The notes under the pieces are model-generated. The model made no database searches. It had not been told where the DNA came from and saw nothing but the letters and a program-made list of their open reading frames with translations. A DNA stretch of 64,000 nucleotides, from NCBI RefSeq assembly GCF_025971925.1, contig NZ_JAPDHV010000001.1, positions 558,001 through 622,000 on the forward strand, in the 5' to 3' direction. Of the stretch, positions 1 to 8,070 are shown one piece after another. This stretch comes from Chryseobacterium oryctis. Lineage in GTDB: Bacteria > Bacteroidota > Bacteroidia > Flavobacteriales > Weeksellaceae. Positions within the stretch are counted from its first letter, which is position 1; each line of letters begins with the position of its first letter. The position numbers were made by a program, and so were the translations under genes.

Positions 1-176
1 TCAAATCCGTCTTGATTGATGATTTCAACAATCAGGCAATGTTGATGACGAACAAAAAACTAATGGAGCATTTGTTTACCAACGCAACACATTTTGCTAT
101 CAGCAACAGTTGGGGAAGTTTTGCAAAAATGGCAGGGCAAATGGTTGTGGACGGAATGAAGAAAAAAGATTTTTAA
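1..176 (+). CDS. C-terminal end of a truncated protein, family not recognised
   Basis: The reading frame is open from base 3 to a TAA at 174-176 and gives the last 57 residues of a protein whose start lies outside the window. The fragment is mixed alpha-type, with a Ser-Asn-Ser-Trp-Gly-Ser stretch near the middle and a basic end (KKKDF). Codon choice is ordinary for the region. It lies 42 bases before the dehydrogenase gene on the same strand, so the two may be co-transcribed. I do not recognise the family. Confidence 0.6.
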   Translation, partial: KSVLIDDFNNQAMLMTNKKLMEHLFTNATHFAISNSWGSFAKMAGQMVVDGMKKKDF

Positions 177-218
177 TCATTTTAAAACAAAATAATTCAC
201 TTTAAAAAAGACAAAACA

Positions 219-1034
219 ATGACTAATACAATTTTAATAACAGGTTGCAGTAGCGGTATTGGGCGTATGACTGCAAAGTATTTTCAAGAAAAAGGTTGGA
301 ACGTAATTGCAACTGTTCGCAAATTTTCTGACAGCGATGCAGAACTAACAGACTTGGGAAATGTGTTGGTAACAGAGTTAGATGTTACCAAAGAAGACAC
401 CATTAAAAAATCCGTAGAACAAGGCGTTGCCAAGTTTGGAAAAATTGATGTGTTGCTAAACAATGCAGGTTACGGTTCTTACGGAATTTTGGAAGCCACA
501 CCCGAACATAAAATCCGTATGCAGTTTGAAGTAAATGTAATCGGGTTGTTATTAATGACTAAAAATATCATTCCTGTAATGCGTAAACAAGGAAATGGTA
601 TCATCATCAACATTTCTTCAATGGGTGGTAAAGTAACTTTCCCAATGGGAACTTTATATCACGGTTCTAAATTTGCCGTTGAAGGATTGAGCGAAGCATT
701 ATCGTATGAGTTGGCAGAAATCGGTATCAAAGTAAAAATGATAGAACCGGGCGTTATCAATACCAACTTTGCAACAAGTTCTTTTGATTTGAATATTGAC
801 CCTGCATTAACCGAATATCAGGATTTTACAGGCAAGGTGCTTAAAGCCTTTGAAGCAGGTGCAAATGGAAGCGAACCTGTTTTGGTAGCAGAAACCATTT
901 ACAAAGCGGCTACCGATAACACAAACCAACTGCGTTATATAGCAGGACCTGATGCGGAACAAATTATTGCGGCACGCAAACAAATGAACGACCCTGAATA
1001 TTTAGCACTCATTCGTTCACAATATGGTTTATGA
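219..1034 (+). CDS. short-chain dehydrogenase/reductase (SDR)
   Basis: This 271-residue protein is a classical SDR, an NAD(P)-dependent oxidoreductase with a Rossmann fold, probably cytoplasmic. Visible motifs are the nucleotide-binding TGCSSGIG at residues 8-15, NNAG at 81-84, the structural Asn106, catalytic Ser133/134, and the Tyr147-x3-Lys151 pair (YHGSK). The EPGVINT segment at 176-182 is the usual loop after the active site. Arg34 after beta-2 (ATVR) suggests a preference for NADPH, but this is inference. The substrate cannot be read from sequence. The gene overlaps the following membrane protein and is followed by an AraC regulator, which suggests a small regulated unit. Confidence 0.93.
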   Translation: MTNTILITGCSSGIGRMTAKYFQEKGWNVIATVRKFSDSDAELTDLGNVLVTELDVTKEDTIKKSVEQGVAKFGKIDVLLNNAGYGSYGILEATPEHKIRMQFEVNVIGLLLMTKNIIPVMRKQGNGIIINISSMGGKVTFPMGTLYHGSKFAVEGLSEALSYELAEIGIKVKMIEPGVINTNFATSSFDLNIDPALTEYQDFTGKVLKAFEAGANGSEPVLVAETIYKAATDNTNQLRYIAGPDAEQIIAARKQMNDPEYLALIRSQYGL

Positions 1035-1530
1035 TATGGAATTTTTAAGAGCATTAACCGTTTGGGCAAAGGGCGATGCCCAACAAGGCAAAATAATGTT
1101 AGGAATAGGATTACTTTTAGTCCTATTCCTATATCTTATTTTAAAGTCTGAAAACCAACTTCTCAATGGAATGTTGATACCTGTTGGTTTACTACTGATT
1201 GGAAACTTGGGTTATGGAAGTTACCTTTTGTATTCAAGAGCGAAACACATAGCAACAACAACCGAGCTATATCAGCAAAATCCGAAGGAAACAATTCAAA
1301 AAGAACTCACAAAAATGCAAGCTGACAGTAAAAGTTATACGATGATAAAACGAGTTTGGGCAGTGTTAATCGTTATTTCTGTTATTGCTTTTTTCTTTTT
1401 GAAAAATGATTATTTCAAAGGCTTGGCACTTGGTTTCCTTTGCTTATCCGTTTCATTTTTGTTGCTTGATACATTGTTGCATCAGCGATTAAAACCTTAT
1501 GTTGAAATCTTAACCAACTCAATACACTAA
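1024..1530 (+). CDS. small four-helix membrane protein
   Basis: A 168-residue protein with four hydrophobic segments: about 24-41, 50-70, 110-127 and 131-149. A charged, probably cytoplasmic loop lies between the second and third. The first ATG (1024) overlaps the end of the SDR gene by 11 bases; a second ATG at 1036 would begin the protein as MEFLRALTVW just after the SDR stop and is equally plausible. Overlap and strand imply translation coupled to the SDR. I do not recognise the family; a membrane partner or transporter subunit for the SDR substrate would be guesswork. Confidence 0.75.
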   Translation: MVYDMEFLRALTVWAKGDAQQGKIMLGIGLLLVLFLYLILKSENQLLNGMLIPVGLLLIGNLGYGSYLLYSRAKHIATTTELYQQNPKETIQKELTKMQADSKSYTMIKRVWAVLIVISVIAFFFLKNDYFKGLALGFLCLSVSFLLLDTLLHQRLKPYVEILTNSIH

Positions 1531-1540
1531 CTTTATTTTT

Positions 1541-1548
1541 TAGATTTG
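1541..1548 (+). promoter_or_regulatory. possible -7 promoter element before the AraC gene
   Basis: TAGATTTG matches the Bacteroidetes -7 consensus TAnnTTTG. It ends only four bases before the ATG at 1553, so a transcript from it would be nearly leaderless. No TTG is seen at the expected -33 distance, so the call is weak. Confidence 0.3.
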
Positions 1549-1552
1549 TAGA

Positions 1553-2461
1553 ATGAAACCAATTATTCAATTGCATAGCATTTCAGAGATTAACAACTTT
1601 GTGCAAAATAAAACAAGGCATCCATTGGTTGCAGTTGTTAATTTTAGCAAGTTTGACGAACACCTTGAAGACGGCACGAGGGTAAGTTGCGATTTTTATT
1701 GCATAATGTTTAAAAATTATTGCATCAACAATTTGCGTTATGGAAGGCAATCTTACGATTTTCAGGATGGCAGTTTAATTTGTATTGCACCAAAACAAGT
1801 GCTTACAATGGACAATGAGATTGAAGATAAACCCGACAAAATGGGGTGGGGCTTGTTTTTCCACCGCGACTTGCTTCGTGGCACTTCATTGGGCAACAAG
1901 ATAAACGATTATACTTTCTTTTCTTACGAAACTTCCGAAGCATTGCATTTGTCGGACAAGGAAAAACATATACTTTTTGACTGCGTTCAAAAAATCGAAA
2001 ATGAATTGCAAGAAAATATAGACAACCACAGTCAGACACTCATTGTATCAAACATTGAGTTGCTTTTAAATTATTGCAATCGCTATTACAACCGACAATT
2101 TATTACACGGAAAAATACAAATTCAAATACAGTTTCAGCAATAAAAACTTTGCTTAAAAGCTATTTTAAAAACGATGAACTGAAAGAAAAAGGTTTGCCA
2201 ACCGTAAAATTTTTGGCAGACAATGTGCATTTATCGCCAAGCTATTTAAGCGACTTACTCAAAAAAGAAACGGGAATGAATGCACAAGACCATATTCATT
2301 ATTACCTTATTGAAGAAGCAAAAAACATTCTACTCAACAGTGATAGTTCTGTAAGCGAAATTGCGTATTCATTGGGTTTTGAATATCCGCAGTATTTTAG
2401 CAAACTATTCAAACAAAAGACAGGTTCTACACCGCAAGAATACCGCCTGTCTTTCAATTAA
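1553..2461 (+). CDS. AraC-family transcriptional regulator
   Basis: A 302-residue DNA-binding regulator. The N-terminal two thirds looks like a cupin-type sensing domain (about 1-180). The C-terminal about 100 residues carry the two AraC helix-turn-helix units: one near 217-243 (FLADNVHLSPSYLSDLLKK) and the second near 265-298 (SEIAYSLGFEYPQYFSKLFK). The final PQEYR is the standard family ending. It lies 22 bases after the membrane protein gene, so it probably regulates the preceding SDR/membrane pair (inference). The effector is unknown. Confidence 0.92.
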   Translation: MKPIIQLHSISEINNFVQNKTRHPLVAVVNFSKFDEHLEDGTRVSCDFYCIMFKNYCINNLRYGRQSYDFQDGSLICIAPKQVLTMDNEIEDKPDKMGWGLFFHRDLLRGTSLGNKINDYTFFSYETSEALHLSDKEKHILFDCVQKIENELQENIDNHSQTLIVSNIELLLNYCNRYYNRQFITRKNTNSNTVSAIKTLLKSYFKNDELKEKGLPTVKFLADNVHLSPSYLSDLLKKETGMNAQDHIHYYLIEEAKNILLNSDSSVSEIAYSLGFEYPQYFSKLFKQKTGSTPQEYRLSFN

Positions 2462-2588
2462 AACAACGATTGCCAAGCCTACCGCCCCCCAAGACAAAAC
2501 AAATGGGACAAAATTTTCTTTCCCTACTTTTTTATTTTTCATCAGACACACAACCAGGCACAGACTGCGACCGATTGAAAGCCACAGT

Positions 2589-2720
2589 CCATAACACGGG
2601 TTTGGCGTAATGGAGGCGGACGTTCTTCGTATGAAATTTTGTGCTAAATTTGGACTGTGTGCTTCGTATCAAGTGTTGCGCTGAAAATCCCCCACTGACG
2701 CCAATACTTTTCCGTTAGCT
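2589..2720. repeat. attC-like imperfect palindrome
   Basis: The left arm begins TAAC at 2592 and runs through TTGGCGT and TGGAGG. The right arm, read on the other strand, begins CTAACGG and runs through TTGGCGT and TGGGGG. The arms flank a spacer of about 60 bases containing CTTCGTAT twice (near 2624 and 2662). Length, imperfect symmetry and the terminal GTTAGCT box (2714-2720) resemble integron cassette attC sites, but GTTAGCT departs from the GTTRRRY consensus at one position. No integrase gene is in the window. Confidence 0.45.
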
Positions 2721-2750
2721 GCAATATTCCCAAAAAAATCACGCATAGAA

Positions 2751-3278
2751 ATGAAGAATAAAATCGAGAAAAAATTCATAAGTTTTAATGAAATTGAGAA
2801 TATTTCCGTAAAGGAATTAATAAAAAAAATACTTAAAAATCATAAGCTAATTATAGGTGAACTAAAACTTGTGGATTTAATCTTTGAAAATCAATCAATG
2901 ACTGGAATCTATGTTATTTTTGACGAAAAAGATAATCCAGTATACGTCGGTAAAACGGGAAGTAGAGCTATTTTAGAAAGATTTGCTGCACATTTCGACT
3001 TACGTCCTGGTGCATTTATGAATTCTTTTCTTTGTGCATTAGCAGGAAAAAGAAAACAAAGAATTGGACCTCACGCAACTGAAGAAGATTTACAAAATGT
3101 TTACCAAAATGCTTTAACCCATAAATTAGTATTTATTCAAATACCTAACAACGATGAACATAAATCTAAAATATCAAAACTAGAAGGTATCATTTCAAAA
3201 ATTTTAGAAACAAAATATAATAGCAGAAGAGGAAAAGCGATTCCTAACACATCTCAAATTATTAGAGATATTAGTTAA
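2751..3278 (+). CDS. GIY-YIG domain protein
   Basis: A 175-residue protein with a GIY-YIG nuclease-like domain. GIY is at 52-54 and the YVG core (YVGKTGSRA) at 65-73, followed by the conserved Arg77 (LERFAAH) and a candidate metal-binding Glu145 (KLEGIISK). These match the family signature of GIY, YIG, Arg and Glu, so the fold and perhaps nuclease activity are likely. The first 45 residues are a charged helical extension. It is a single gene between two palindromic elements, with no partner that reveals a role. It could cut DNA in repair or defence, or it could be a non-catalytic binding domain. Confidence 0.75.
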   Translation: MKNKIEKKFISFNEIENISVKELIKKILKNHKLIIGELKLVDLIFENQSMTGIYVIFDEKDNPVYVGKTGSRAILERFAAHFDLRPGAFMNSFLCALAGKRKQRIGPHATEEDLQNVYQNALTHKLVFIQIPNNDEHKSKISKLEGIISKILETKYNSRRGKAIPNTSQIIRDIS

Positions 3279-3282
3279 TACT

Positions 3283-3318
3283 GCAGCTAACGAACAGCTC
3301 TGTTTTGTGAAGTGCGGG
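3283..3318. repeat. left half of an attC-like element
   Basis: GCAGCTAACG at 3283-3292 and GAAGTGCGGG at 3309-3318 are the reverse complement of matching blocks at 4643-4676 (CCCGCACTTC and CGTTAGCCGC). The two halves face each other across the phosphotransferase gene, as if one palindrome had been opened by insertion of that gene. Confidence 0.4.
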
Positions 3319-3372
3319 AGGAATTGCAGAATTGAAAAATTCCTCACATTTATCCGCCGCTATTTTCCCATT

Positions 3373-3450
3373 CCACATAATTTCCTTAGTTTAGTTTCAA
3401 GGAAAAAACAACTAAGTTTGAAAAGAAACTCAATTCTTTCCTGCATCCTG
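3373..3450. repeat. direct repeat flanking the phosphotransferase gene, copy 1
   Basis: This segment resembles 4563-4640 at roughly 70% by eye. Shared blocks are a small hairpin (TTTCCTT at 3381-3387 pairing with AAGGAAA at 3399-3405), then a run ending in a C-rich TTCC block. A weaker third relative occurs near 8130-8210. A short open frame through it (3307-3498) has no coding character. Confidence 0.45.
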
Positions 3451-3497
3451 ACAACTCTTTTTCTTTTAGTAGCAATTATAGCCAAACTATACAATTG

Positions 3498-4490
3498 ATG
3501 AAAACTTTTCCAACAATAGCTTCAATATTATCACAAACAGAATTAGGTAAATTTATTACCGATAAATATCAATTAAAAGCTCATTTCGATTGTAAACTTT
3601 TTAGAACCGGAGTAAACCACACTTATTTTATGTCTAATCAGAATACAAAATATGTTGTAAGAGTTTATTGTCATAATTGGAGAACAAAATTTGAAATTCA
3701 AGAAGAGTTAGAGCTTTTGAATTTGCTTAAACAACATAATCTTTCAATCTCAATTCCGATTCCAGATGAAAATGGAAATTTAATTCAGGAAATAAATGCT
3801 CCGGAAGGTTTACGATATATTGTACTGTTCACATTTGCAAAAGGTGAGAAAATACGTTTTATGACAAATGAAACCTGCTTTGCAATTGGTTCAATGATGG
3901 CCAAAATTCACAATATAACTGCTACAAAAAAAATTAATAGAGTAAATTATAATTCTGATGTTCTCATGAATAAAGCTTATGATTATCTAAATGATTTTTT
4001 TCCTGACAATTTGAGTGAAATGATATATCTAAAACAGATTTCATCAAAAATATCCAGGAGTTTTGAAGAAAGCAATTTGTCAGCAAATCAAAAAGGTATC
4101 GTTCACCTTGATATTTGGTATGACAACTTAAGTGTAAATAAGGAAAATGACATTACAATTTTTGATTTTGATAATTGTGGAAATGGTTCTTTGATTTTGG
4201 ATGTTGGATATTTCTGTAAGCAACTATTTTTCATAGAAACCGATAAAAACATTTATGAAATCAAGGTTGACAGTTTTCTAAATGGTTATAAAAGCGAAAG
4301 AGAGTTATCCGAGAAAGAACTAAAATTAATTCCTGAAGCAGGAGCTTCTATTTTTATATTTTATCTTGGCGTTCAAGCTCAGAGATTTGATTGGTCTAAT
4401 ATATTTTTAACAGAAAACTATCTTAAAATGTTTGTTGGAAGAATAAAAAATTGGCTGGATTATTATGAAGAAAAAAATAACTGCTATTGA
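3498..4490 (+). CDS. aminoglycoside phosphotransferase/choline kinase-fold protein
   Basis: A 330-residue kinase-like phosphotransferase (APH fold). The N-lobe contains the nucleotide-binding Lys/Arg strand near YVVRVYCHN. The catalytic loop is HLDIWYDN (about 203-210), corresponding to the family motif HxDxxxxN, and the metal-binding segment is IFDFDNCGN (about 221-229). Relatives include SrkA, homoserine kinase ThrB2 and aminoglycoside kinases. The second loop residue is Leu rather than the common Gly. I start at ATG 3498; a TTG directly before it would only add one residue. It is a lone gene bracketed by two halves of one palindrome. The substrate is unknown and antibiotic modification cannot be claimed. 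Confidence 0.85.
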   Translation: MKTFPTIASILSQTELGKFITDKYQLKAHFDCKLFRTGVNHTYFMSNQNTKYVVRVYCHNWRTKFEIQEELELLNLLKQHNLSISIPIPDENGNLIQEINAPEGLRYIVLFTFAKGEKIRFMTNETCFAIGSMMAKIHNITATKKINRVNYNSDVLMNKAYDYLNDFFPDNLSEMIYLKQISSKISRSFEESNLSANQKGIVHLDIWYDNLSVNKENDITIFDFDNCGNGSLILDVGYFCKQLFFIETDKNIYEIKVDSFLNGYKSERELSEKELKLIPEAGASIFIFYLGVQAQRFDWSNIFLTENYLKMFVGRIKNWLDYYEEKNNCY

Positions 4491-4562
4491 ATTTATATTG
4501 GTAAAATGTTGGTTTAGCAGAACTAAAAAGTAAATTATTCTTTTACGTTGTTATTCTTTCAT

Positions 4563-4640
4563 TTTACATATTTCCTTAACTTAGTTTCATGGAAAACAGA
4601 AGCTACGTTTGGTATAAAATTGAACTAAAGTTCCCTTCTC
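4563..4640. repeat. direct repeat flanking the phosphotransferase gene, copy 2
   Basis: Counterpart of 3373-3450. The hairpin is kept as TTTCC (4571-4575) and GGAAA (4591-4595), followed by diverged sequence leading into the right palindrome half. Confidence 0.45.
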
Positions 4641-4642
4641 GA

Positions 4643-4676
4643 CCCGCACTTCGCCAATACTTTTTCCGTTAGCCGC
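4643..4676. repeat. right half of an attC-like element
   Basis: CCCGCACTTCGCC at 4643-4655 and CCGTTAGCCGC at 4666-4676 are the inverse of the half at 3283-3318. The block CGCCAATAC plus TTTTTCCGTTAGC also repeats the right arm of the element ending at 2720. Confidence 0.4.
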
Positions 4677-4792
4677 AATTGTACAACGACACTCACCAAC
4701 TCTCACAACAAGACACAAAAACTTCCCCTTTTCTTACATCTAAAATATTTATAAACGAGCTTTAATTTTTTTTACAAAATTGTCGTATATAA

Positions 4793-4822
4793 TTGACATT
4801 TTGAAATGTATTATTATCTTTG
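4793..4822 (+). promoter_or_regulatory. Bacteroidetes-type promoter
   Basis: TTG (4793-4795), 19 bases, then TATCTTTG (4815-4822), a full match to TAnnTTTG. It predicts a transcript start near 4828 and decides the start of the next gene: the upstream TTG at 4780 would lie before the transcript. Confidence 0.6.
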
Positions 4823-4845
4823 TGAAAATTTTAATTGACTTACTT

Positions 4846-5229
4846 ATGAAAGTAAAAGCAAAATCAACAAACGTAATTTGGGCTTTGGTATTTGCTATAA
4901 GTTTCCCAATAAGTGTATTTTACCTATCAAAATACAATATACAAACTTCTCTTGCCTTGCTGATTATCGCTGTTAATGCAATTTTATTTGTGGTGTTTAC
5001 AGCAAAGCAATTACAAAGCATAAAATCATTGGATGAAGTACAAATTAGAATACAATTAGAAGCGGTGTCAATTGCTTTTATTTTGTCATTACTTGTCGTT
5101 ATGACTTTTGGAATGCTTAGATTAGTTAAAACATTTAAATTTGAAAAAATTGACTCCTTGTACATTTTCGCAATGTTAATCTTGTTCTACATCTTTGGTT
5201 TAGTTATTTCAACACGCAAATACAGATGA
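4846..5229 (+). CDS. four-helix membrane protein paired with an HTH regulator
   Basis: A 127-residue protein with four membrane segments (about 10-28, 34-52, 70-89, 104-121) and a basic end (STRKYR). ATG 4846 is chosen because a strong promoter lies just upstream, inside what a longer frame would translate. Its TGA overlaps the ATG of the next gene (ATGA at 5226-5229), so the membrane protein and the small HTH protein are translationally coupled. Such two-gene units of membrane protein plus small XRE-type regulator are common in bacteria and often self-regulating. The signal they sense is unknown here. Confidence 0.8.
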   Translation: MKVKAKSTNVIWALVFAISFPISVFYLSKYNIQTSLALLIIAVNAILFVVFTAKQLQSIKSLDEVQIRIQLEAVSIAFILSLLVVMTFGMLRLVKTFKFEKIDSLYIFAMLILFYIFGLVISTRKYR

Positions 5230-5432
5230 AAAACACAATAAAAGTCGAACGAGCCAAAAAAAATTGGACACAAGCCGAATTAGCTGAAAAAATTGGAATT
5301 TCAAGACAAGCAATGAATTCTATTGAAACAGGAAAATTTGTTCCTTCTACACTCTTAGCTTTAAAAATGGCTTATGTATTTGGAACACCCGTTGAAGAAA
5401 TTTTCAAATTAGAAGAAAGCGATTTTAATTAA
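5226..5432 (+). CDS. small XRE-family helix-turn-helix regulator
   Basis: A 68-residue protein that is almost only a Cro/C1-type HTH: RAKKNWTQAELAEKIGISRQ (about 9-28) and the following AMNSIETGKFVPSTLLALKMA. The ending, FGTPVEEIFKLEE, is typical of the short YozG-like regulators. Its start overlaps the stop of the membrane protein by four bases, so the two are made together. It probably represses its own promoter at 4793-4822 (inference). Confidence 0.92.
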   Translation: MKNTIKVERAKKNWTQAELAEKIGISRQAMNSIETGKFVPSTLLALKMAYVFGTPVEEIFKLEESDFN

Positions 5433-5450
5433 TTCTAAATTTTAATAAAA

Positions 5451-5942
5451 ATGAATGCACATTCAAAAGACAGAAAAACTTTTCTACTTTCGGACAACAA
5501 TCAGCTATTGGGAGAACTGAATTATGAAACTCCATTTTATCTTAAAGCAGAAATTAAAATTCTCAATACAGAAACTTACAAACTTGCACCAGAAGGGTTT
5601 TTCGGTACTAGCATTGCTGTTACAAAAGACGGAAATAAAATAGCCGGCCTTTCTATGAGTTGGAATGGAAAAATCATCATTACTTTTCAAGACGAAAGAG
5701 AATATGCTTTGATATTAAGTGGACTTTTTCAAAGCCAAATGATACTTGAAAATAAAAACCAAGAAAATGTGATTCAATTTGAACCAAAATTTAATTGGAG
5801 AGATTTTTATTGCAAGTACGACATTGACTATGATATAACAAACACCAATGAACCAAACGACAACTTGTTGCTTTTACTTGGTATTTACGCTGCAAACTAT
5901 TTTATTGCAACCATATCAGGAGCAAATGCAGGGCTAATGTAA
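5451..5942 (+). CDS. hypothetical protein
   Basis: A 163-residue protein with alternating short beta strands through most of its length, no signal peptide, and one modestly hydrophobic C-terminal stretch (LLLLLGIYAANYFIATISGA, about 139-158) that could be a membrane anchor or buried helix. It starts 18 bases after the HTH gene and may belong to the same transcript. The strand-rich pattern and the phrase beginning LLGELNYETPF loosely suggest a small beta-barrel, but I do not recognise a family with confidence. Confidence 0.65.
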   Translation: MNAHSKDRKTFLLSDNNQLLGELNYETPFYLKAEIKILNTETYKLAPEGFFGTSIAVTKDGNKIAGLSMSWNGKIIITFQDEREYALILSGLFQSQMILENKNQENVIQFEPKFNWRDFYCKYDIDYDITNTNEPNDNLLLLLGIYAANYFIATISGANAGLM

Positions 5943-5954
5943 AAGAACAACAAT

Positions 5955-5980
5955 CAGCTAACAAGGGTAACCGTTGCAAA
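5955..5980. repeat. possible partial attC-like element
   Basis: CAGCTAAC (5955-5962) immediately after the stop codon repeats the GCAGCTAACG box of the element at 3283, followed by AAGGGTAACCGTT. No matching right arm was found. Weak. Confidence 0.25.
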
Positions 5981-6005
5981 CTCCTTAAAAGTTCAAAAAT
6001 CAAAA

Positions 6006-6608
6006 ATGAATATTGTAGAAAATTATATTCAAGGACTCAAAAATACATACTATAAAAATAATGGTATTGAAATTTGGGAACACTTTGAAAATATAAAACA
6101 TGGAGCTTCAAAAGAAAATATTGAAACTCTAAAAAATATATATCCACAAATTCCAAAGGCTTTATTAGATTTGCTTGATTATGTAGATGGTACCTATTGG
6201 AGAGAATATGCTGGGGAAGAGATTGCATTTTTTTTACTTGGCTCCGACGTTTATGGATATCCATATTATTTTTTATCATCAAAAGAAATGATTGAAAACC
6301 AAAATCAAGCCTTAAAATACTATTCTGATTATATTGAGAGAAAATATGATGACATTGTGGTTGATGATAAAATAACTAATACAACTAAAGATTTTAAATG
6401 GTTGCATTTCTCAGACTGTATGAATAATGGGGGAACATCTCAATTATTTATTGATTTTACACCATCAAAAAAGGGACAAAAGGGACAAATCATTAGATTT
6501 CTTCATGATCCAGATGAATTTAAAGTAATTGCAAACAACTTTGAAGAATATTTGCAAAATATAATTGACACAGAATATAATTTTATTAATGAGGAGAACA
6601 TCGAATAG
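6006..6608 (+). CDS. SMI1/KNR4 (SUKH) family protein
   Basis: A 200-residue cytoplasmic protein with the SUKH fold. The helical start, GASKENIETLKNIYP followed by IPKALLDLLDYVDGTY, is typical. The later half carries WLHFSDCMNNGGTSQLFIDF (133-152) and IRFLHDPDEFKVIANNFEEYL, matching the usual 'functioning gate' pattern of the family. SUKH proteins often act as immunity proteins against polymorphic toxins. No toxin gene is adjacent here, so this would be an orphan immunity gene or a regulator. The gene stands alone between short spacers. Confidence 0.85.
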   Translation: MNIVENYIQGLKNTYYKNNGIEIWEHFENIKHGASKENIETLKNIYPQIPKALLDLLDYVDGTYWREYAGEEIAFFLLGSDVYGYPYYFLSSKEMIENQNQALKYYSDYIERKYDDIVVDDKITNTTKDFKWLHFSDCMNNGGTSQLFIDFTPSKKGQKGQIIRFLHDPDEFKVIANNFEEYLQNIIDTEYNFINEENIE

Positions 6609-6745
6609 AAACACGTTCTTTTTCCCTCAAATATTTTTCTTTAGATATAATTTTACCCTACCAACTTTTATCTAAATTCTATAAAGCCAAACTGCTTTCA
6701 TTATTTTGATATATTTGAGTTGATTTAATTTTTAAATAAATAGCA

Positions 6746-7204
6746 ATGCAAAAATTACAATTTAAGAAAGAAATAAACGCTTCTGCTCAGAAAGTATATG
6801 AAACAATGCTGGGTTTAAAAGACAAATCCACTTATGAATATTGGACTGCAGCTTTTAACCCGACTTCCACTTATGAGGGAACTTGGGATAAAGGAAGTAA
6901 AATTCTATTTGTTGGTGTAGACGAAAATGGAAAAAAGGGAGGAATGGTTTCAGAAGTTATAGAACACGATTCAGCCAATTTTATTTCGATTCGTCACAAC
7001 GGTTTTTTAGACGGAGATATTGAAGTAACAACCGGTGAAGCAGTTGAAAAATGGGCAGGAGGATTCGAAACCTATAGATTTAAAGAAAATAATGGAATTA
7101 CAACTGTTATCGTTGAACTAGATACAGTTGATGAATATTTGGATTACTTCAAAGAAACTTATCCTAAAGCGATGGACAAACTAAAAAAAATTTCAGAAAG
7201 GTAA
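6746..7204 (+). CDS. SRPBCC (START-like) domain protein
   Basis: A 152-residue single-domain protein. It opens KEINASAQKVYETMLGL, the start of the SRPBCC/AHSA1-like helix-grip fold, continues with a Tyr-Trp-Thr-Ala-Ala-Phe segment and strands through residue about 125, and ends in a long helix (YLDYFKETYPKAMDKLKKI). The fold binds hydrophobic ligands or acts in stress responses; the ligand is not readable. TATATTTG at 6710-6717 is a possible -7 element. It is a single gene within the accessory stretch. Confidence 0.82.
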   Translation: MQKLQFKKEINASAQKVYETMLGLKDKSTYEYWTAAFNPTSTYEGTWDKGSKILFVGVDENGKKGGMVSEVIEHDSANFISIRHNGFLDGDIEVTTGEAVEKWAGGFETYRFKENNGITTVIVELDTVDEYLDYFKETYPKAMDKLKKISER

Positions 7205-7329
7205 ATCAGGTAGGTATTCCATAATAAGAAAAACTATATCTAACAGCTTTCGCACTAAGCACAGCTTAAACTTTATTATTACAATATAAGTTAAAGGTCT
7301 ATGTGCAAATCTTAACAAATTAAATTAAT

Positions 7330-8070
7330 ATGGGATTTTTCGATTTTCTAAAGAAAAATAAACATCGTACAGAAACAGAAAATGACATCAAACAACCTCT
7401 TGATAATAATTCTCTGCTATTAAATGAACTTCAAAAGAAGATTCTAAATATTGGATATAAAGTTGAGAAACATCCAAAATATTTATCCCTAATTATCAAT
7501 GATGAATTAGAAGTTGCTACGTTTATTATTGAAAATCCAGAATATCATCCCAATATTTTGCATTTAATGATTCTTACAATACATAAAGTTTATTTTCCTC
7601 ACGGTATTGAAGAAAATATCGTTGGAGCAGGAATAAATATGGAGGAAAAAATAGAATCGGTCTTAAATAATTATTTATCAACTACATTTGAACCAACAAT
7701 AGAAAGTTTTACAGATTCCCATAATCCTAATCTGGACTTTTACAATAATGATATCCTTTGGCACCCAAAATTAGGAAATTTAGCACTTCAAGGAACATTT
7801 AACAATGATTTAAAAAATGAACAATTATACTCATTATTAAATATTAAACTAAAAGAAAAAATGACTCCTGAATATAAATATCATTGGTTAAAAATTTATA
7901 TTTCAAAAAGAAAAGATGGAGACATAATCGGAGAATGCTTGTTTGACAATAATCCTTGGGAAGAAGGATTAGAAATAATTAACAAATATGCAGAAAACTG
8001 GAGTGTTGATAATGATTTCATAGGCATGAAACAATTTATAATGTTCAGAAAGTGTGACAAATATGATTAA
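7330..8070 (+). CDS. DUF6348-like protein
   Basis: A 246-residue soluble protein. After an amphipathic start (MGFFDFLKKNK) come helices and strands. The C-terminal part HWLKIYISKRKDGDIIGECL and NNPWEEGLEII resembles my memory of the DUF6348 family (conserved Trp, Gly-Glu-Cys and Asn-x-Pro-Trp). This family has no assigned biochemical role, although members often sit near immunity or SUKH-type genes, as here. No catalytic residues stand out. The family assignment is tentative. Confidence 0.55.
   Translation: MGFFDFLKKNKHRTETENDIKQPLDNNSLLLNELQKKILNIGYKVEKHPKYLSLIINDELEVATFIIENPEYHPNILHLMILTIHKVYFPHGIEENIVGAGINMEEKIESVLNNYLSTTFEPTIESFTDSHNPNLDFYNNDILWHPKLGNLALQGTFNNDLKNEQLYSLLNIKLKEKMTPEYKYHWLKIYISKRKDGDIIGECLFDNNPWEEGLEIINKYAENWSVDNDFIGMKQFIMFRKCDKYD

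Larger units (their letters stand above)
4491..4845. other. non-coding stretch with repeat, palindrome half and promoter
   Basis: These 355 bases hold the second copy of the direct repeat, the right half of the attC-like element, an A/C-rich stretch at 4680-4740, and the promoter of the membrane protein/HTH pair. No credible coding frame is visible. Confidence 0.6.

Noticed and set aside
3307..3498. 63-codon open frame between the GIY-YIG and phosphotransferase genes
   Set aside because: It runs through the palindrome half and the direct repeat, has no start context or coding pattern, and overlaps the likely kinase start.
4780..4845. TTG start 66 bases upstream for the membrane protein of the HTH pair
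   Set aside because: A consensus promoter lies inside this stretch, so the extra codons would not be transcribed from it; ATG 4846 fits better.
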